Assembly (NCBI RefSeq): GCF_026745355.1 | Contig: NC_079202.1 | Coordinates: forward strand, 56,398,655-56,462,654 | DNA length: 64,000 nt | Direction of reading: 5' to 3' | Source of the DNA: Beta vulgaris subsp. vulgaris | Lineage: Eukaryota; Streptophyta; Magnoliopsida; Caryophyllales; Amaranthaceae | Shown here: positions 24,110 to 37,086 of the stretch, one piece after another | How the letters are laid out: every line of letters starts with the position of its first letter | Position numbering within the stretch: the stretch's first letter is position 1 | The notes under the pieces: model-generated | What the model was told of the DNA's origin: nothing | The model's input: the letters and a program-made list of their open reading frames with translations, nothing else | The model's database searches: none | Made by a program: the position numbers and the translations under genes

Positions 24110-25061
24110 ATCAACTCGAAAAAATAAATAAAATAAAATAAAATAGAACAATATTACTTGAATTACAATTAAATTTAAAACTTCCACAAAATCACTTGTA
24201 CAACATGGCATGGACGCATCGCGTGCAACATGTACTAGTAGTTATTATTTCTAACTTATTGGTCTATGTATTAATTAACTTGACTACTTTTGTAAAGTTT
24301 TTGGCCGTAGCAATTTATCTATAATCCTATATAGCTTAAATAGCACATCGAGAAAAAATAATATTGGAAAGACTTGATTAGGGTAAATTTCTTTTAACTT
24401 ATATTAAAAGCTTATTATTTATTTTTATTACAATAATCATATTAGATTGAACATTTTTTTTAATTTGAAAAGGTCAGGCCAAATATTTTACAGATTATAA
24501 TGAAACTTATTATTATTTCATATAGATTCAAATCAAACCAAATCTTAAAAAATTATACCATATTATTGTCTATTTCAGGACAGACAACACAATCTTAAGC
24601 TCATACTTTTAGCAAACTCATGGTGTGGTATCCAACTAAGACAAAAAGTAAAAAAGAGCACCAAAGTACAAGAGATTCTCGTCGACAACACAATCCATTT
24701 TTTTCAAGTGATAAAAGTTGTGACAAATGATATATGTGATTCAATCTTTTCAGATTGCCACTTTTTTTTTTTTTGACCTCCCACATATTGAGAGAAAGTT
24801 GTAACAACACAGTACAAAAAAGAAAAAAAAGATCATCATGCTAAATTTACTTTCATATACAATCATGATAACTAGCTTATCTGTGACAAAGATATCGAAT
24901 TTACTCCTTGTATCTTAAAAAAAAATACAATTATGCAACCTTGTTATTGTCTTTATATAATTAATAATACAAGGTTAGAGGAGGAAATTTAACATGCAAT
25001 AAGAGGGAGAAAATTTAACATGCAAGGATGAAGAAGGGTGCAAGATACAATCTTATTATGT
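24110..25061. other. Intergenic, downstream of BAHD gene
   Basis: AT-rich DNA with no recognised gene. A 69-residue reading frame on the minus strand (24601-24810) has no supporting features. Confidence 0.4.
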
Positions 25062-25276
25062 TATCATGATCTATGTTACTCCGACACCTTCAGTTATCTC
25101 AAAAACCAGGTATCGTATCGTGTCGTGTCCGACACAACACTTCACTTGTATACTTCATTTTAAACTTTAAACTAAAAACTTGTCTTTTTCTACAAATTGT
25201 CGAGTCGGACTCTTAAACACCCGTATTCGAGTAGATATTCAATAATCAGTGTCTGAGCAACATAGATCATGATAGA
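25062..25276. repeat. Dispersed MITE-like repeat, copy 2
   Basis: Well-kept inverted ends (ATCATGATCTATGTTACTC at the left, GAGCAACATAGATCATGAT at the right) enclose CGTGTCGTGTCCGACACAAC and GTCGAGTCGGACTC. It is related to the copy at 10180-10390. It lies just beyond the 3' end of the acyltransferase gene. Confidence 0.65.
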
Positions 25277-25401
25277 TTCTAGCATGAGACTCAACACCTA
25301 ATCTAATAATTGAAGTCATCTATCTTAAAAGTTTGTAGAATACTCATCAGAATCATCATCCATACATAAAATCACCACTGCTTCACCATACACATCCCAT
25401 G

Positions 25402-28400
25402 TTACACAAGTATCATTCTTTCTTGGTTATGATATCCATTTATTTGGATATTTTGGTCACAATCCAAATACTGAGTCATGTAAAACTCAAACTTTTCGGC
25501 CATATTCTGAGGCAATGATACCAAAACTCTCACAGACTCAGGATCATTAACTACAGGAAGAAATAAGCAGTATATGTCACTAGCTACAGGACCCATTTGC
25601 AGCGGTTTTCCTGAGCCAAAATCTACATCTTCTAAACCAAATCTAGACCATTGAGAAATTACCAATGTTGCAGAAAGATCTGTTCTTACCTTTTTATCCT
25701 CCAACAAATCTATCATGGATCTTATATAATCATCATTCAAGCAAGATTTAGCTTGTTGCACCAACTTAACACCATGACATAAGTTTTTTGTGACCAAATC
25801 TTTTACACTTGTTTCAGCACATCCAAGCACAAATCCATTCCCATAATACCCTTGTGGTAATTGTGGTTCAATTCTTTTCCTAATGTTAACAGAGAAAAGA
25901 AGCTTAACATTAATCAAATGTAATAAGTTTAATGATCTAACCCAAGCTTGCCATGTGTGAGATGCAAGAACTTCAAATGTGGTACATTTTTGAGATGGAA
26001 CAATTTTCTTTTTTAGGTTAAGGATTTGAGAGGGATTAAATGTTATAGATGTAGCAATAAGAGGTTGAGATTGTAGAAATTTATTGAGGGCAAAATGGGA
26101 ATTTTCTCCTATTTGTGGGATAAAGTTGGTAAATACAGGATGAGTAAAGGTAACTTGTGGTGGGATTCTGGGTTTCAACACGTATCGGCTATGAAATGGC
26201 TGGATTGGTAAATCAGAATTGGGATTGGTAGTGATGTGGGCCCATGCATTTAGAAACTGTGATGTGCCAATGCCATCACATAGGCAATGATTGATGGCTG
26301 TGCACAAGATCATTCCACCACACCTGAGGTTAGTTACCTGCATTATAGAATTATTTGGTTAATAACTCCGTTCTATAATACTCGCAGGTGAAACATACGA
26401 ATTGAGCATAAGATTTAATAAATATTATTTTTAAAAGCCAAAAAGTTAATAATTTATAAATACCCTTTACATTATAAGGAGGAGAGAGAAAAGCAGACCA
26501 TACAAATTTGTAATGGGTACTCTTGTCATTTTGTCACTTTCTTTTTTCTATTTAAGATATGTTTCACTTACTTTGAAATGTTCTAAAATAGAACGGAGAA
26601 AGTATTAAATATCAGACAATTTTTGTTGACATCGATAAAACGTGCAAAGTAAACAAAACCAAAATTAGAGTAGACCCTAAGGGAAGGAAGTTGAGCCTTC
26701 CTGCCGTAGGTGGTGAGATCATGAGCCTATTGAACTTGCGAGTGCAACTTGGTAGTACGACACCACGAAACGACTTACCAACGGGGAGACAATTTCTTTG
26801 ATAGTGGAATAATTTGATAAATTAAAAGGAAATTTAATGGTTTTTGTGACACATCAAGAGAACGAGAGATGGATCCAAGATTTTAGGTGTATTTCATTCA
26901 ACTTCTTTTTTCTAAACTTACATAAATGTTTTTGAACTTTGCTTAATCTTTTAAAAAAATTCTAATTTTTTTAAAAAAACTTTTAGAACTTTTGAAATAC
27001 TATTGACTTTTTCCCCTGTATTATTATGAAATTCTTAACTATTACTCCTTAACTTTTCTTAATCATTATGATAATAAGTAAAAGTAAATTGAACCGAATA
27101 AATCCTCTACAAATCTGAAATCTAAACGTCTGTTATTGATATTTTATTCGATAAATCAATGTAAATGTCGATAATCACATATCTAGAGGAAAGATAGAAA
27201 AAACAAAAATTTCACCTACTATATATATAGGATACAACCAAGATAGGGAAAACAACATCAAAGAAGCTAGAGATGCTAAATCCAAAATAGCAAATTCTGC
27301 ACATGAATTGTAGGGTCATCCATGGCTTTTATGTCATTTTCTTGAATAAAGCTAAAATTATTAAAGGAAAGTTTTTTTCTTCTTCTTTCTTTATATATTT
27401 GGATATAAAAGAGCCAAAAAGAAGTAGCTAAGGGGGACAAGGAGAGTAAAAGAAGCAGAAGGACACGCCACAAATTGCGAGTTCATCCCATCTTTCAAAC
27501 AATTTCTTTACTTCAATTCTCCCAATCAAAAAGTTTATCATTGTTCTCGTTTATTTGCATCACTTTTCCAACAGCAAGTAAATTTTGACCATAACACTTT
27601 TATAACTATTTACTTGTCTAAATATTTTATTAAATTCTAACCATATGATTAGTCAAAAGTTTGTCTCTTTGTCAATGAATTTTTCAGTTTGTCTAGTGAT
27701 GATTGACATATGTGCTACGTTCACATCTAAAATTTGCTTTTGTCAAAGAAAAAAAAGAAAAGTCAAACTCGAACTCTTCTTTACTACAATTCTACAAACA
27801 ATGATCTTATATGAGTATGGAGTATAGTATATATGTTAAATTTCATGCATGTGTATATTTCATGGAAGAATAGCTTAACATAATGGCTTAGTTCAAGTCA
27901 CATTTTAAAAAGATTAGATAACTTCATGTAAAGGCTTTTAAATTTTCATCTTTCGAGAATTTAAGAGTAATACGTAATGTCCATAAGTTATAACAACAAA
28001 TAAATATGAATAATTCAAACTTTACGCTCAATGAAAAACTATATTTTACGAAACAACTCTTATACGAAACATATGTATATAGTAACTTATTGTACGTGTA
28101 CAAGTTATCCTTCAAAACGTAATAAATTACACCATAATAATTAAAAAATTAGTCATCATAACGTGTAATAAGTTACTATTGTGAGTTCGCCTCATATAAT
28201 CAATAATTTTTCTATTACAAACATATTATTGTGCTTGTGAGAGTAGAGACATTAATATCATTTAATGGTTTCAAAACCAAAAAAAAAATGAAAATGTGGG
28301 GGGAGAATATAAGCATGTGATATTTTGACGTTTGAGCGTTGCAAGTTGACAGAAGGAACATGCAGATATATAAATTAGCGAATAAGAAAAATCAGAGACA

Positions 28401-29940
28401 AAATAAAAAGTTGCTTTCAGCATATTTTTGTGTCTGCTCTTTGGTGGGTTGGTTGGAGGAAAACACTAGCTCCCAACTCCTGAAAGCCAACCTATCCTTT
28501 ACTAAGTACGTTGTCATCATCCAATGACCAATATGGGATGATGAGGATAAGAAGTTTCAACATTATTACCTTAAAATGGAGAAAATATCTCAAATTTTAT
28601 TTTGCATATTACATAGAACAAAACATGATTATTTGTTATATATAATTAATAGGAGTAGCATAAGTTATTTTTTTGTTTTTGTCTAAGATCATATAATAAC
28701 ATTTTTGAAAGGTAGTATCGTCGTTGTAAAGGTAAATTTAGCCTGGAAATTGACAATCGCCTTCATATTATTCTAGAAAAAACATGCATGCATTATCATT
28801 GCTGCAATTGCAAGATCAAATATTATTCTAGCTAAAACAACATTAATCACTTTATATTATTCACAGATACGTTTTTTTCGTTCAAATTAGTTTTAAGTAA
28901 TCGTACAACTTTTAAGAAATATATTAACATTTAAGGAAATAATATAACAAGATCAATTCACTTTAAAATTTTCTTATAACATATAATAAAACAAAACAAA
29001 AGGTGATGTAGAGCATTTTTGTCACTATTTTCTAGTACTTATGACCCTACTCCTTTTTTAAAGTCTTTTTAATAAATTATTATAAGGGTTTTTTTAAAAA
29101 AAAAAATTGGCAACTAATAATATTTGCTTATCATTGCTCCTAGCTTCTCACTATTGAGCATTTGGCTTAATTGTATCTTTTTAAATGCTTATTTTAAAGT
29201 CAAGTTTCGAAAACTTAAATAGCTCTTTAATCTTTATGTTGTATAGGACAAAACATCAGTTATATACAAAATCTTATGTGATTTACATAAGACTAGTTTT
29301 AAAGTATATTTTTCGAATATCAACTTTCTATAATTCAAATTAAACCAGCTACTCGTAATAAGTAAACGTTGTATCAGTGTGCATTAAAGTCCGTGAACAT
29401 GCCTTTAGGTTGAGAACTACAAAAACATGTAAAAAATATTTTGTTGTAGAGACAAGTAAAGCAAACCTGAACAACAAGAGGAGGAACATCCAAGAAGGTA
29501 AGAGCATCAACTGTGTAGAGTAATTTTCTCCAGGACTTGTTTGGCTTACCAGAAAACTCCAAAAATTCAGCAACAGTGTAATCAAGAAAAGCTTCAGCAA
29601 AAAAAGCACCTTCACCATTACAATCAACAACAAGCTTTTGATGATCATTATTATTATTATTATTTTCATGATTAACAACATCTTGAGCTCTTAATCTCCC
29701 AGCTAAAGGGTAGTATTCAGTAAGAAGTTTAGAAAGAGAAATCTTTAAACTTTCAACACAAACACTTTTCTCATACAAGAAAAGGTATTTAATGGAAAAT
29801 CTAAGGAACTTTTGATCATCAAGATTAGAGAGATAAAGTGAATGTTTAGGAGTTGGAAGATTTGGGGTGATTAATAAGGGATTGTTTGGATAGTAACAAC
29901 AATCTGGAATTTCTGGGGATTTCTTGTTGTCTGCTGTCAT
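25402..29940 (-). CDS. BAHD acyltransferase, two exons
   Basis: Exon 1 is 29940-29467 (158 codons) and exon 2 is 26337-25402. Together they give 469 residues, normal for the family, joined by a phase-0 GT-AG intron of 3.1 kb at the conserved BAHD site (PPLVVQ then VTNLRCGG). BAHD enzymes transfer an acyl group from CoA to an alcohol or amine in the cytosol. The catalytic HxxxD is HCLCD at residues 175-179, followed by GIGTSQFLNAWAH. The second family motif, normally DFGWG, reads DFGSG at 397-401. Other family marks are PKHSLYLSNLDDQ (near 31-43), YYPLAGRL, HTWQAWVRSL, NIRKRIEPQLP and GYYGNGFV. The SLYLSNLDD opening and HCLCDGIGTSQFL suggest the hydroxycinnamoyl-CoA:fatty alcohol/omega-hydroxyacid group involved in suberin and cutin, but that is tentative. 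Exon 1 contains an Asn run from an AAT repeat (near residues 92-97). No disabling mutation is visible. Confidence 0.9.
26363..26606. mobile_element. Stowaway MITE in BAHD intron
   Basis: The ends ACTCCGTTCTATAATACT and AAAATAGAACGGAGAAAGT are inverted and flanked by TA, as in Stowaway elements. It starts only about 25 bp inside the intron, next to the exon 2 acceptor. Confidence 0.8.
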
Positions 29941-31310
29941 GGTTAGTTGATTTTATTTTGCACCTTATTTTTTGGGAGGAAATAAAGAAAATAAAAGAGG
30001 GAGAAGATTTGAAGAAGGTTGAGAGTTAGTTGAAAGAGATGGAGGAAGGTTAATTATTTGTAGAGGGAAATCTAGAGGTGGATATGCTCATGTCATGTAC
30101 GATGAGATTCCACTTAATACTGTAAGAAGAAGGGGATAGAGACTAATGAGCACCTTGGGAGAAGGGTAGGGGTGATTTTTGCCACAAATTTTAAGTGGAG
30201 CATGGAGTTTTATGGACGTTTCTAATATGGTTTTTGTATGGAAATTTTATTTTTACTATTCTAAAAAGAAGAGTTGTACTAGTATATATCAGTAGTACTT
30301 TGGTACTATGGAGTATATATAATTGTATTCTCACTTATTGTATTGGTTTAGGTTTAGTCGCGATCTTATGGAAATGGTTAGAGATATGAGTGTACATGGT
30401 ATGAAAGGTTATAAATTGAAAAGTGACGAGTTTAAAAAGATTAATTATTGGCTATGGGTTTTACTATGAATAGTCATTGGTGTTTCCTATTTTATTGTTT
30501 TGTATGAATTGCATTCATATATAGACTAGAACTCGTAAGGTTATAATTGGGAAGATGCCACATGTAAGATTGTTAAAGGTCGGAGATAATATATCTTATT
30601 CTATTTATTGATTTAATAAATATGTAATATAGTTACTTTGACTTTCTTTTAGGGTGGAGGAGAGGTTGGTGAGGTGGTGATTGTTCAATGTTGAATCTCT
30701 TATTTTACTATTATAGTGAGTTGTAACTGAAAGTGTTTGTTTGATTGATATAAACGTAGATAGATAGAAATAGATACTTGTAATAAGTGAAAAATCATAA
30801 TTAATTGGCTTACAAAATATAGAGAGCGAGTTTTTGCTTTTTTTGGACATTTCGATAATTCATTGTGGGCCTAAAAACATGAAAAGTCTTTTGAATAGTC
30901 GAATTAATTAGACATTAGAACGTATATACTTGTGTCTAATATGTACTACGTACTAGAGTCTGAGTAACACATGCTTTAAAAGGCTTTACCAATCTAATGA
31001 ATCAAATTTACCATTTGACGCTTTTCCTTATTAAATTGGTACTCTAAGCAATTCTTATACATGTGACATGCCAACACAATCATATTATAAGTTTTGAATC
31101 CACGACCTTAAAACAAATATTAGAGACAACTTATCTATAATTCTTTGCCATCTCAAAGTCCATGCAACACATTCGCCCATATCTAAAAACTAATTTGTTT
31201 CACATAAAGTGTATGTTCATCCAGAACACTTAGCTTATTTATATGGAGCCTTTCACAATCTTATAGTTCGTTCAACTGACGTAGAGGTAGGCAGGTAGCT
31301 ACGAAAATCC
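29941..31310. other. BAHD promoter region and intergenic
   Basis: The upstream region of the acyltransferase (minus strand). A CT-rich leader (CTTCCTCCATCTC near 30030) and an AT-rich word (CTACAAATAATT near 30055) could mark its start, but neither is decisive. No other gene is seen. Confidence 0.35.
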
Positions 31311-31873
31311 TGTTGATACAGTCAACTAACAATAGTGACTTGAATGGTGCCTTGAAGGTGTTTGGTAGAATGCGTGAAGAAGGAATGACATAAGGCTGAC
31401 TTTGAATGCATATATCTCTCAATATATAAATGGTTTTGATGTGATTCAAATTGGAGGTGATAGCTTGTTCCAATAGCTTTCCAACGATAGGTCATATACC
31501 CAATTCCGCTGAGAAACGAGAAAGTTATGACAGTTTTACGAAGAACTGACGAAACACAGGTCGGGCGTGCAAGCATTTCTGGAGAGCTGGGTTCTGCCCG
31601 GTCGGGCGGATTTCGCCCGGCCCTCCCGGGCGGGACGGCGCTTTATGCGGAAAATGCGGTTTTGGCCGTTGAGTATAAATAGGTTATGTATACCTAGGTT
31701 TTAAACGCCGGATTAGTCTCCATTCTCTCTGTAATCTGGTTTTCCTCACACAATAAAATATTCTCTCCCTCTGCCGTGGACGTAGCCAAATTGGTGAACC
31801 ACGTAAATATGTTGTCTGTTTTTATCGTTTTTGTATTCCTAATTTGTTTCTCTCTCATGTCCGTTATAACAAT
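31311..31873 (+). mobile_element. Copia-type LTR, probably solo and degenerate
   Basis: A TATA box (GAGTATAAATAGG near 31670) is followed by CT-rich DNA, AATAAAATATTCTC and then CGTGGACGTAGCCAAATTGG with GAACCACGTAAAT, the usual R/U5 signature of plant Ty1/Copia LTRs. TGTTGATACAG at the left and GTTATAACA at the right are plausible ends. No target duplication or internal domain was seen, so the boundaries are guesses. The upstream half carries GC-rich CCCGG words (31595-31640). Confidence 0.55.
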
Positions 31874-32725
31874 TTTCTTGCTGGTTGCAAAAAACAAAAA
31901 TAAAAAAGCAAGCCTACTTAGATAGAGATTAGAGAATTAAAAAATATAAAAATTTCTTTGATTAATAAGAGCGGCAGCTTTAATTAATTAAGAAAAATGT
32001 AATGTGAAAGAGTTAAGGTGGTCCAATTAAGGTGGTCTTCTAATTCTTGATTATGATGATGATGAACACTTTATGAACATGTTTGATTATTACATTTGCA
32101 CTCTGGTAGATTATATTATCGTTAATTGTTGCTAATCCACGTGGGTTGATCATATTTTATAATCTTCTAATACGTGGAGGCCTAAATATTTATATATGTT
32201 ATAGAGAATAAAACTCAATTTCTGACATGGACAGATTTCATTCAACAACAAAATCTAATAACATATCATGCCAAAGTCACGCGATGTATCACTCTTATCT
32301 AATCATAAGCCACATTGGTAGAGTTTATATATAATCATGATACTACTTGACATGGCTATAATTTTGCCTACCACATTCTATGTTTTTCTATTTTTCCTTT
32401 TTTAGTCTTATCTGTTTACAAGAAAATAATGGAATTTTCCAATTCTTTCAAGTAGTGGTTTCATTCAGGAATACAACAACAACGTTGAGACCTCAATAGA
32501 GTATTTTATTATTGGCGCATCAAACTCAGTTGCTTCTCCTCATTCGAGCCACTTTAGACTGTATTATGTTATGCGTGATCTGGTCTTAGTTGATATCTTT
32601 ATTGGTCCATAATATCGCTGAAACATACTCAAACTCTCACTTAAGATAACTTGATTAATCGTCCAAAGAGGACAATATATATTTACCAGTGGGTTTTTAC
32701 ACACTTAGGGGTCTTACAGATGATA
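31874..32725. other. Intergenic, no gene seen
   Basis: AT-rich DNA between a Copia LTR and a hAT MITE. Nothing recognisable. Confidence 0.4.
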
Positions 32726-33000
32726 TAAACCTAATCAAATGAGCCCGGCCCGTGGGCCCGACCCGATTTATTGCGGGTTTTGGGCAGATTTTTCTGGCTT
32801 TGCGCAAGTCAAAAATGACTTTTCAATCTATTTTTTGACTCGGCCAGATTTTGACCTGAAAAGCCCGCTCATTTTGACCCGAAATAGCGGGCTTTAAACA
32901 CAAAATTTTGGCCAGAAATTTGGCCTGGCTCGACTAATGGACAAATTTTTAGGCGTGACCCGACCCGAACACGGCCCGGCCTAGCCAATGATCACCTCTA
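32726..33000. mobile_element. hAT MITE of the GGCCCGGCC type, diverged copy
   Basis: It is flanked by AGATGATA (32718-32725) and AGATGGTA (33001-33008), an 8-bp duplication with one change. The right end TGATCACCTCTA is intact and the left end is worn (TAAACCTAATCA). The body has GGGCCCGACCCG, GCGGGTTTTGGGCAGATTTT and AAATAGCGGGCTTT, shared with the better copy at 34378-34648. Confidence 0.75.
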
Positions 33001-33829
33001 AGATGGTATTAGAGTTGGACCCATTCCGCTGTCCAATAGTGCCTATGGAACGTTGAGGATAGAGGTGGACATCTCAACCTAATAGATGCCTTTTGTGTAG
33101 AATTCGATCCTAAAGGGTGTTACAGTCGGTTATGCTCCAAATTAGATGTTATTTGCCAATCATATGACAATCAAACTTGCTACTTCGGAAGACTACTTGA
33201 CATGGAAAACCCAATTCATGTGTATTCTCACATCATTTACTTAGTGTTGTAATTGACTCCACGATTATGATGCATTTTCGTCATTTTCTTGTTGAATAAG
33301 GTACTTTTTTCTCGTCCAAATCCAGATTTTAAGAGTATGTATCGATGCGGATGGATCAAAATTTTATTTCTTGGATTTATGCTACTTTTCTCGTGGTGTA
33401 TTAACTGATGTGGATGATTTAAGTACTTCGTTTCAGGTTTTTAGAATTGGTTAAGACTAGATTTAGTAGGGTTAGATTAATGGATTTTAACTTTAAAGTG
33501 TCCACTGAAACCACTTACTTTAAGTTAAATTTAGTGCTACATATCTTATCTTATTGCATTTGTTTTTTTTGTTTTTTTTTTTGACATCGAGAAAACATAC
33601 CATTTATAAAATTAAGAAATTTTTTGAAAAGAAGGCCGACGATTCACCCTACACCATCTTGCAAGATTATGCGCAGATGCCACCTACTGCCTATTTACCT
33701 TCATTATACGACAACAACAAAAACTTGTATCCAGGTTGCGGATGTGGGAGATTGTCCAGTAAACTGTAATATCTTTTGCCTTAGTACATTGCAATAATTG
33801 CACAAGTAGCGTTGAGTCTGTGTGAAGGG

Positions 33830-34040
33830 AGATATGTGACAAGCCTTCATTTTTCAACCAGCATAGCTAGACTACATGCCTTGACTTCAGTATGCAAAGC
33901 GGAGCGAGTGAGCATAGAGGAAAATGCCTTGCTGGCGAGGGATACTCGACCAAGGAGGGTAAGCATACTACGCTGCACCCCCATTTTTGTGTGCTTATCC
34001 CACGACCCATCAAGTTGAAAAGTAGTCATCAAATTCATGT
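33830..34040 (-). pseudogene. LINE-type RNase H-like (RVT_3) remnant
   Basis: The minus strand encodes FQLDGSWDKHTKMGV and, about 25 residues later, ALHTEVKACSLAML. This is the DGSW...AE.KA pattern of the RNase H-like domain found at the 3' end of plant L1-type LINEs and related reverse-transcriptase genes. The next Asp-containing motif is not recognisable. It lies downstream, in the same orientation, of the zf-RVT remnant at 35340-35640, so both may belong to one decayed element. Confidence 0.6.
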
Positions 34041-34377
34041 AAAGGTGCTCCTATAGATACAACTTGGAATCTCGGAGGAGCATACAAGTCGGGAGTCCTA
34101 CACAACGGAGTTGTAGCCACCTGAGTAAAAATAGTGTGTTGTTTGGCAGTTTCTTGTATGTTGATTTTGAGAGTTCGTACGGTTGTTCTCAGTTGTCGAA
34201 CACTTGGTCATTTCGCCCAAAGGTCGCAGTGGTAGATCTTGATCAACAATTTAACAGGCACCGAGTTAATAAATTAAAAGTTTTAGTGTAAAATTTTAAA
34301 TGATGAATAAAAACACTAATACAGATCAAAATATAAATATACTATTATTAATGGCTACAAAGAGCTTGTAGCTAATG

Positions 34378-34648
34378 TAGAGGTGATCATTTTGGCCCGG
34401 CCCGCAAGCCTGGCCCGTTTTGGGCAGATTTTTTCCCGGCCCGGCCCAAATTTTTTTTGGCTTTAGGCAAGCCAAAAACGACATTTTAGTCTATTTTTTG
34501 GCCCGGCCCGTTTTGGCCCGCAAAAGCCCACTAAATTAGTCCCGAAATAGCGGGCTTTGGGCACAAAAATTTGGCCCGAATTTAGGCTCGACCCGGCCAA
34601 TGGGCAAAATTTTTTTGTCCGGCCCGACCCGGCCCATGATCACCTCTA
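34378..34648. mobile_element. hAT MITE of the GGCCCGGCC type
   Basis: Perfect 8-bp duplications AGCTAATG (34370-34377 and 34649-34656) flank perfect 12-bp inverted ends TAGAGGTGATCA/TGATCACCTCTA. The 271-bp body is rich in GGCCCGGCCC, unlike the AT-rich surroundings. It is inserted between the two parts of the LINE remnant and looks younger than the copy at 32726-33000. Confidence 0.92.
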
Positions 34649-35339
34649 AGCTAATGTAATAAATCAAAATCTCAAAGGTGCAATTTTCAAGAACTTGTTT
34701 CCATTTATTTACTTGACCATTATGAAATCTTCAAGTTCATTAGCAAGTAAATAAACTATTACAGTAAAAAAAAGCTAAATAAATTACCAAATTGCTTTCT
34801 TAAGTAAAAAAAAGAGATAAATTTGTATTTTATGATTGTTAGGAATGAGTTTGAGGAAATAAAAAGTACTATTATGGTTTAATAAAAAAAAAGGAAGTTT
34901 TTAAAGAAGAAGAATATAGAAGATAGTACAAGCAATGAATTTCTTTTTTCTAAATTAGGCGAATTGATATAAGTCAAAGATAAAGAGGAAGAAGAAGCAA
35001 AAAAAAAAAAAAAAAGAAGGAAAAGGAAAAAGAGAAGCATTTAAAATGAAGAAAAACAAAAAAGTACAAATGTTTTGATTGGTTCGAACTTGAAAACTTA
35101 AGCACTCAAACTTCCTTCTACACCTTGCTTTATTGCCACTGTGCCACAGTTTGTTTTGTGACATGAACTGCAGTTTGATTAATTTATCTTATATAACTAT
35201 GGGGGGACAAGCCCTCCACCCGCCCCTTCTATAATCCGCTACTGCCAAAGGGTACCTACAAATTAAACTTCGAAAGGTGCTTACTATTGTAGTCCTCGTG
35301 AGTACAAAAAATTATTATCCATTCTTGTAGCCAGAACTC

Positions 35340-35640
35340 AAAAGGAAGAGGGTTTGTTTTAGATGGTTGATCGAACATCTAGCTGGCTTATGTTCCATGC
35401 CTCTGTAGCTAGTGGACATTTCCAAAAAAGATGTGGACAATCCTCAACTTCGTATAAGCAAATCGGGCAATCGTTACTAAGAGTAATCCCTCTTATGTAG
35501 AGGTTGTGTGTGGTAGCCAGACCATCATGACATAGCATCCATAGGAAAAGTTTTCATTTTGGCATGATGTTCAAACCCCAAAGTCGGCGAAAAAACTTCG
35601 TCAGTAGTGGATCTGTCATGCTGCAGATTTCATTTTGCTG
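35340..35640 (-). pseudogene. LINE zf-RVT domain remnant
   Basis: The minus strand encodes LWGLNIMPK, LFLWMLCHDGLATTHNLY, then RGITLSNDCPICLYEVEDCP and HLFWKCPLATEAW. This is the zf-RVT pattern (K..LW...LPT..NL..R......C..C...ED..HLFW.C..A...W) that follows the reverse transcriptase in plant LINEs. A stop codon replaces the expected Trp after IMPK, so it is a pseudogene. No reverse transcriptase was found upstream within the window. Confidence 0.75.
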
Positions 35641-36235
35641 TTGGAGTACTATATCATACCCTATTTTGGTTGAGTATTCCACTGATCTAGATACCCTCAA
35701 CTTAAGGAACTTTGGAACTTTTATTGAATGCAACTGACCTTTTTGAAAACTCTTAAGATATAAACATAGAGAAATATGTTTTCAGTTGGTGGAATGCAAT
35801 GAGGCAGACTTCTCTTTCTATATTGAAGTCTTCTCATGCCAGTTCCACTTGTTCATCCACTAAGTGTGAAGCAGTAACCCACATAGAATTAATTTTCCAC
35901 GTTCACACTTCTTGAGGAACAAGCAAAGTAATGGACAATCCACTAACAGTACGTGGTTTTAAATAGTTGAGGAAATAAGGAATTTATTTAGGAAATCCAT
36001 TTTTTATTTATCCAGTAACAAAAAAAGGATCTTTATTTAAAATAAAAACTATTTTATTTATCAACAATATTTCCTAAAAACTCTCAGTTAAATACTTTTT
36101 AAAACCACTGTTGCATTAATTAAATTCCATGTAGTCCCTTAGTACTAAGCAACGTAAATTACTTACATAAATCCTAAGTACATACTCTTGAACTTAGATT
36201 TCATGTCATCCCTTTAAATCTTCAACTCTGAAGAT

Positions 36236-36560
36236 CCATACGTCCCATCTCGGGAACAACAGACAGTTTCTTGAAGGAACTGTAAAACACGAATGCATCC
36301 GTCAAGGAACAGCAGGTAGTTCCCGAGGAACTGTGAAACGCAAATACATCTGGGAAGGAATTGCAGATAGTTCTTTGAGGAACTGTGGATTGTTCCTTGA
36401 GGAACAATACAATAGACTTGTAGACAGTTCCTTGAGGAACAGTGAAACAAGAATGCATCCAGCTCAAGAACAGCAGACAATTCCTTGAGGAACTGTTGAA
36501 CAAGAACTATAATCATGAATTATCACTTAGGAACTTCGTTCTTCTCTTGGAGTTCCAACT
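36236..36560. repeat. Minisatellite with a palindromic core
   Basis: About five or six imperfect units of 40-60 bp, each with an inverted core such as AGTTCCTTGAGGAACT and a tail like GTGAAAC.CGAATGCATCC. The units vary in length, and one contains the palindrome twice. Overlapping reading frames across it are by-products. Confidence 0.8.
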
Positions 36561-37086
36561 CAGGAACTTCACTTATTATCTTTATAAAGCACCATTATTA
36601 ATCACTGAATCTTGCACACATAAAACTTATAAACCTTGTTAGTTATTACTTCAGTTTGTCATCATCAAAACCCATAGTAGCTCAACACTATGTTCTAAAA
36701 CATTTGATATCTAATCGTTTTTATACTATTACTCCTCTTTAACCAATTTTTTTTTTTTTTTGTGAATTTCTATTAAAGGAAAAAAAATAGTCACGTGAGA
36801 TCTCGACATCTAGTTCCAAAATATCAAATTTGTACAATTTTCACTTATAGAAAACTAGAGATATTAATTAATAGAGTTAAAAAATATTGGGAGAAATGTT
36901 TCAAATACTATAGAAAAGAGGAAGTATAAACCAAGAACATAAACAGATGTAGACTATCTAAATACTTGCATACTGTGCTAGGGCTTTCAGTGATTGAGCC
37001 ATTGATCTAAATAATTTGTCATACACCATATGGCAAAGTTACGAAACTTTAAAGTAAATATCGATCATTGCTATTCATCACTATTA

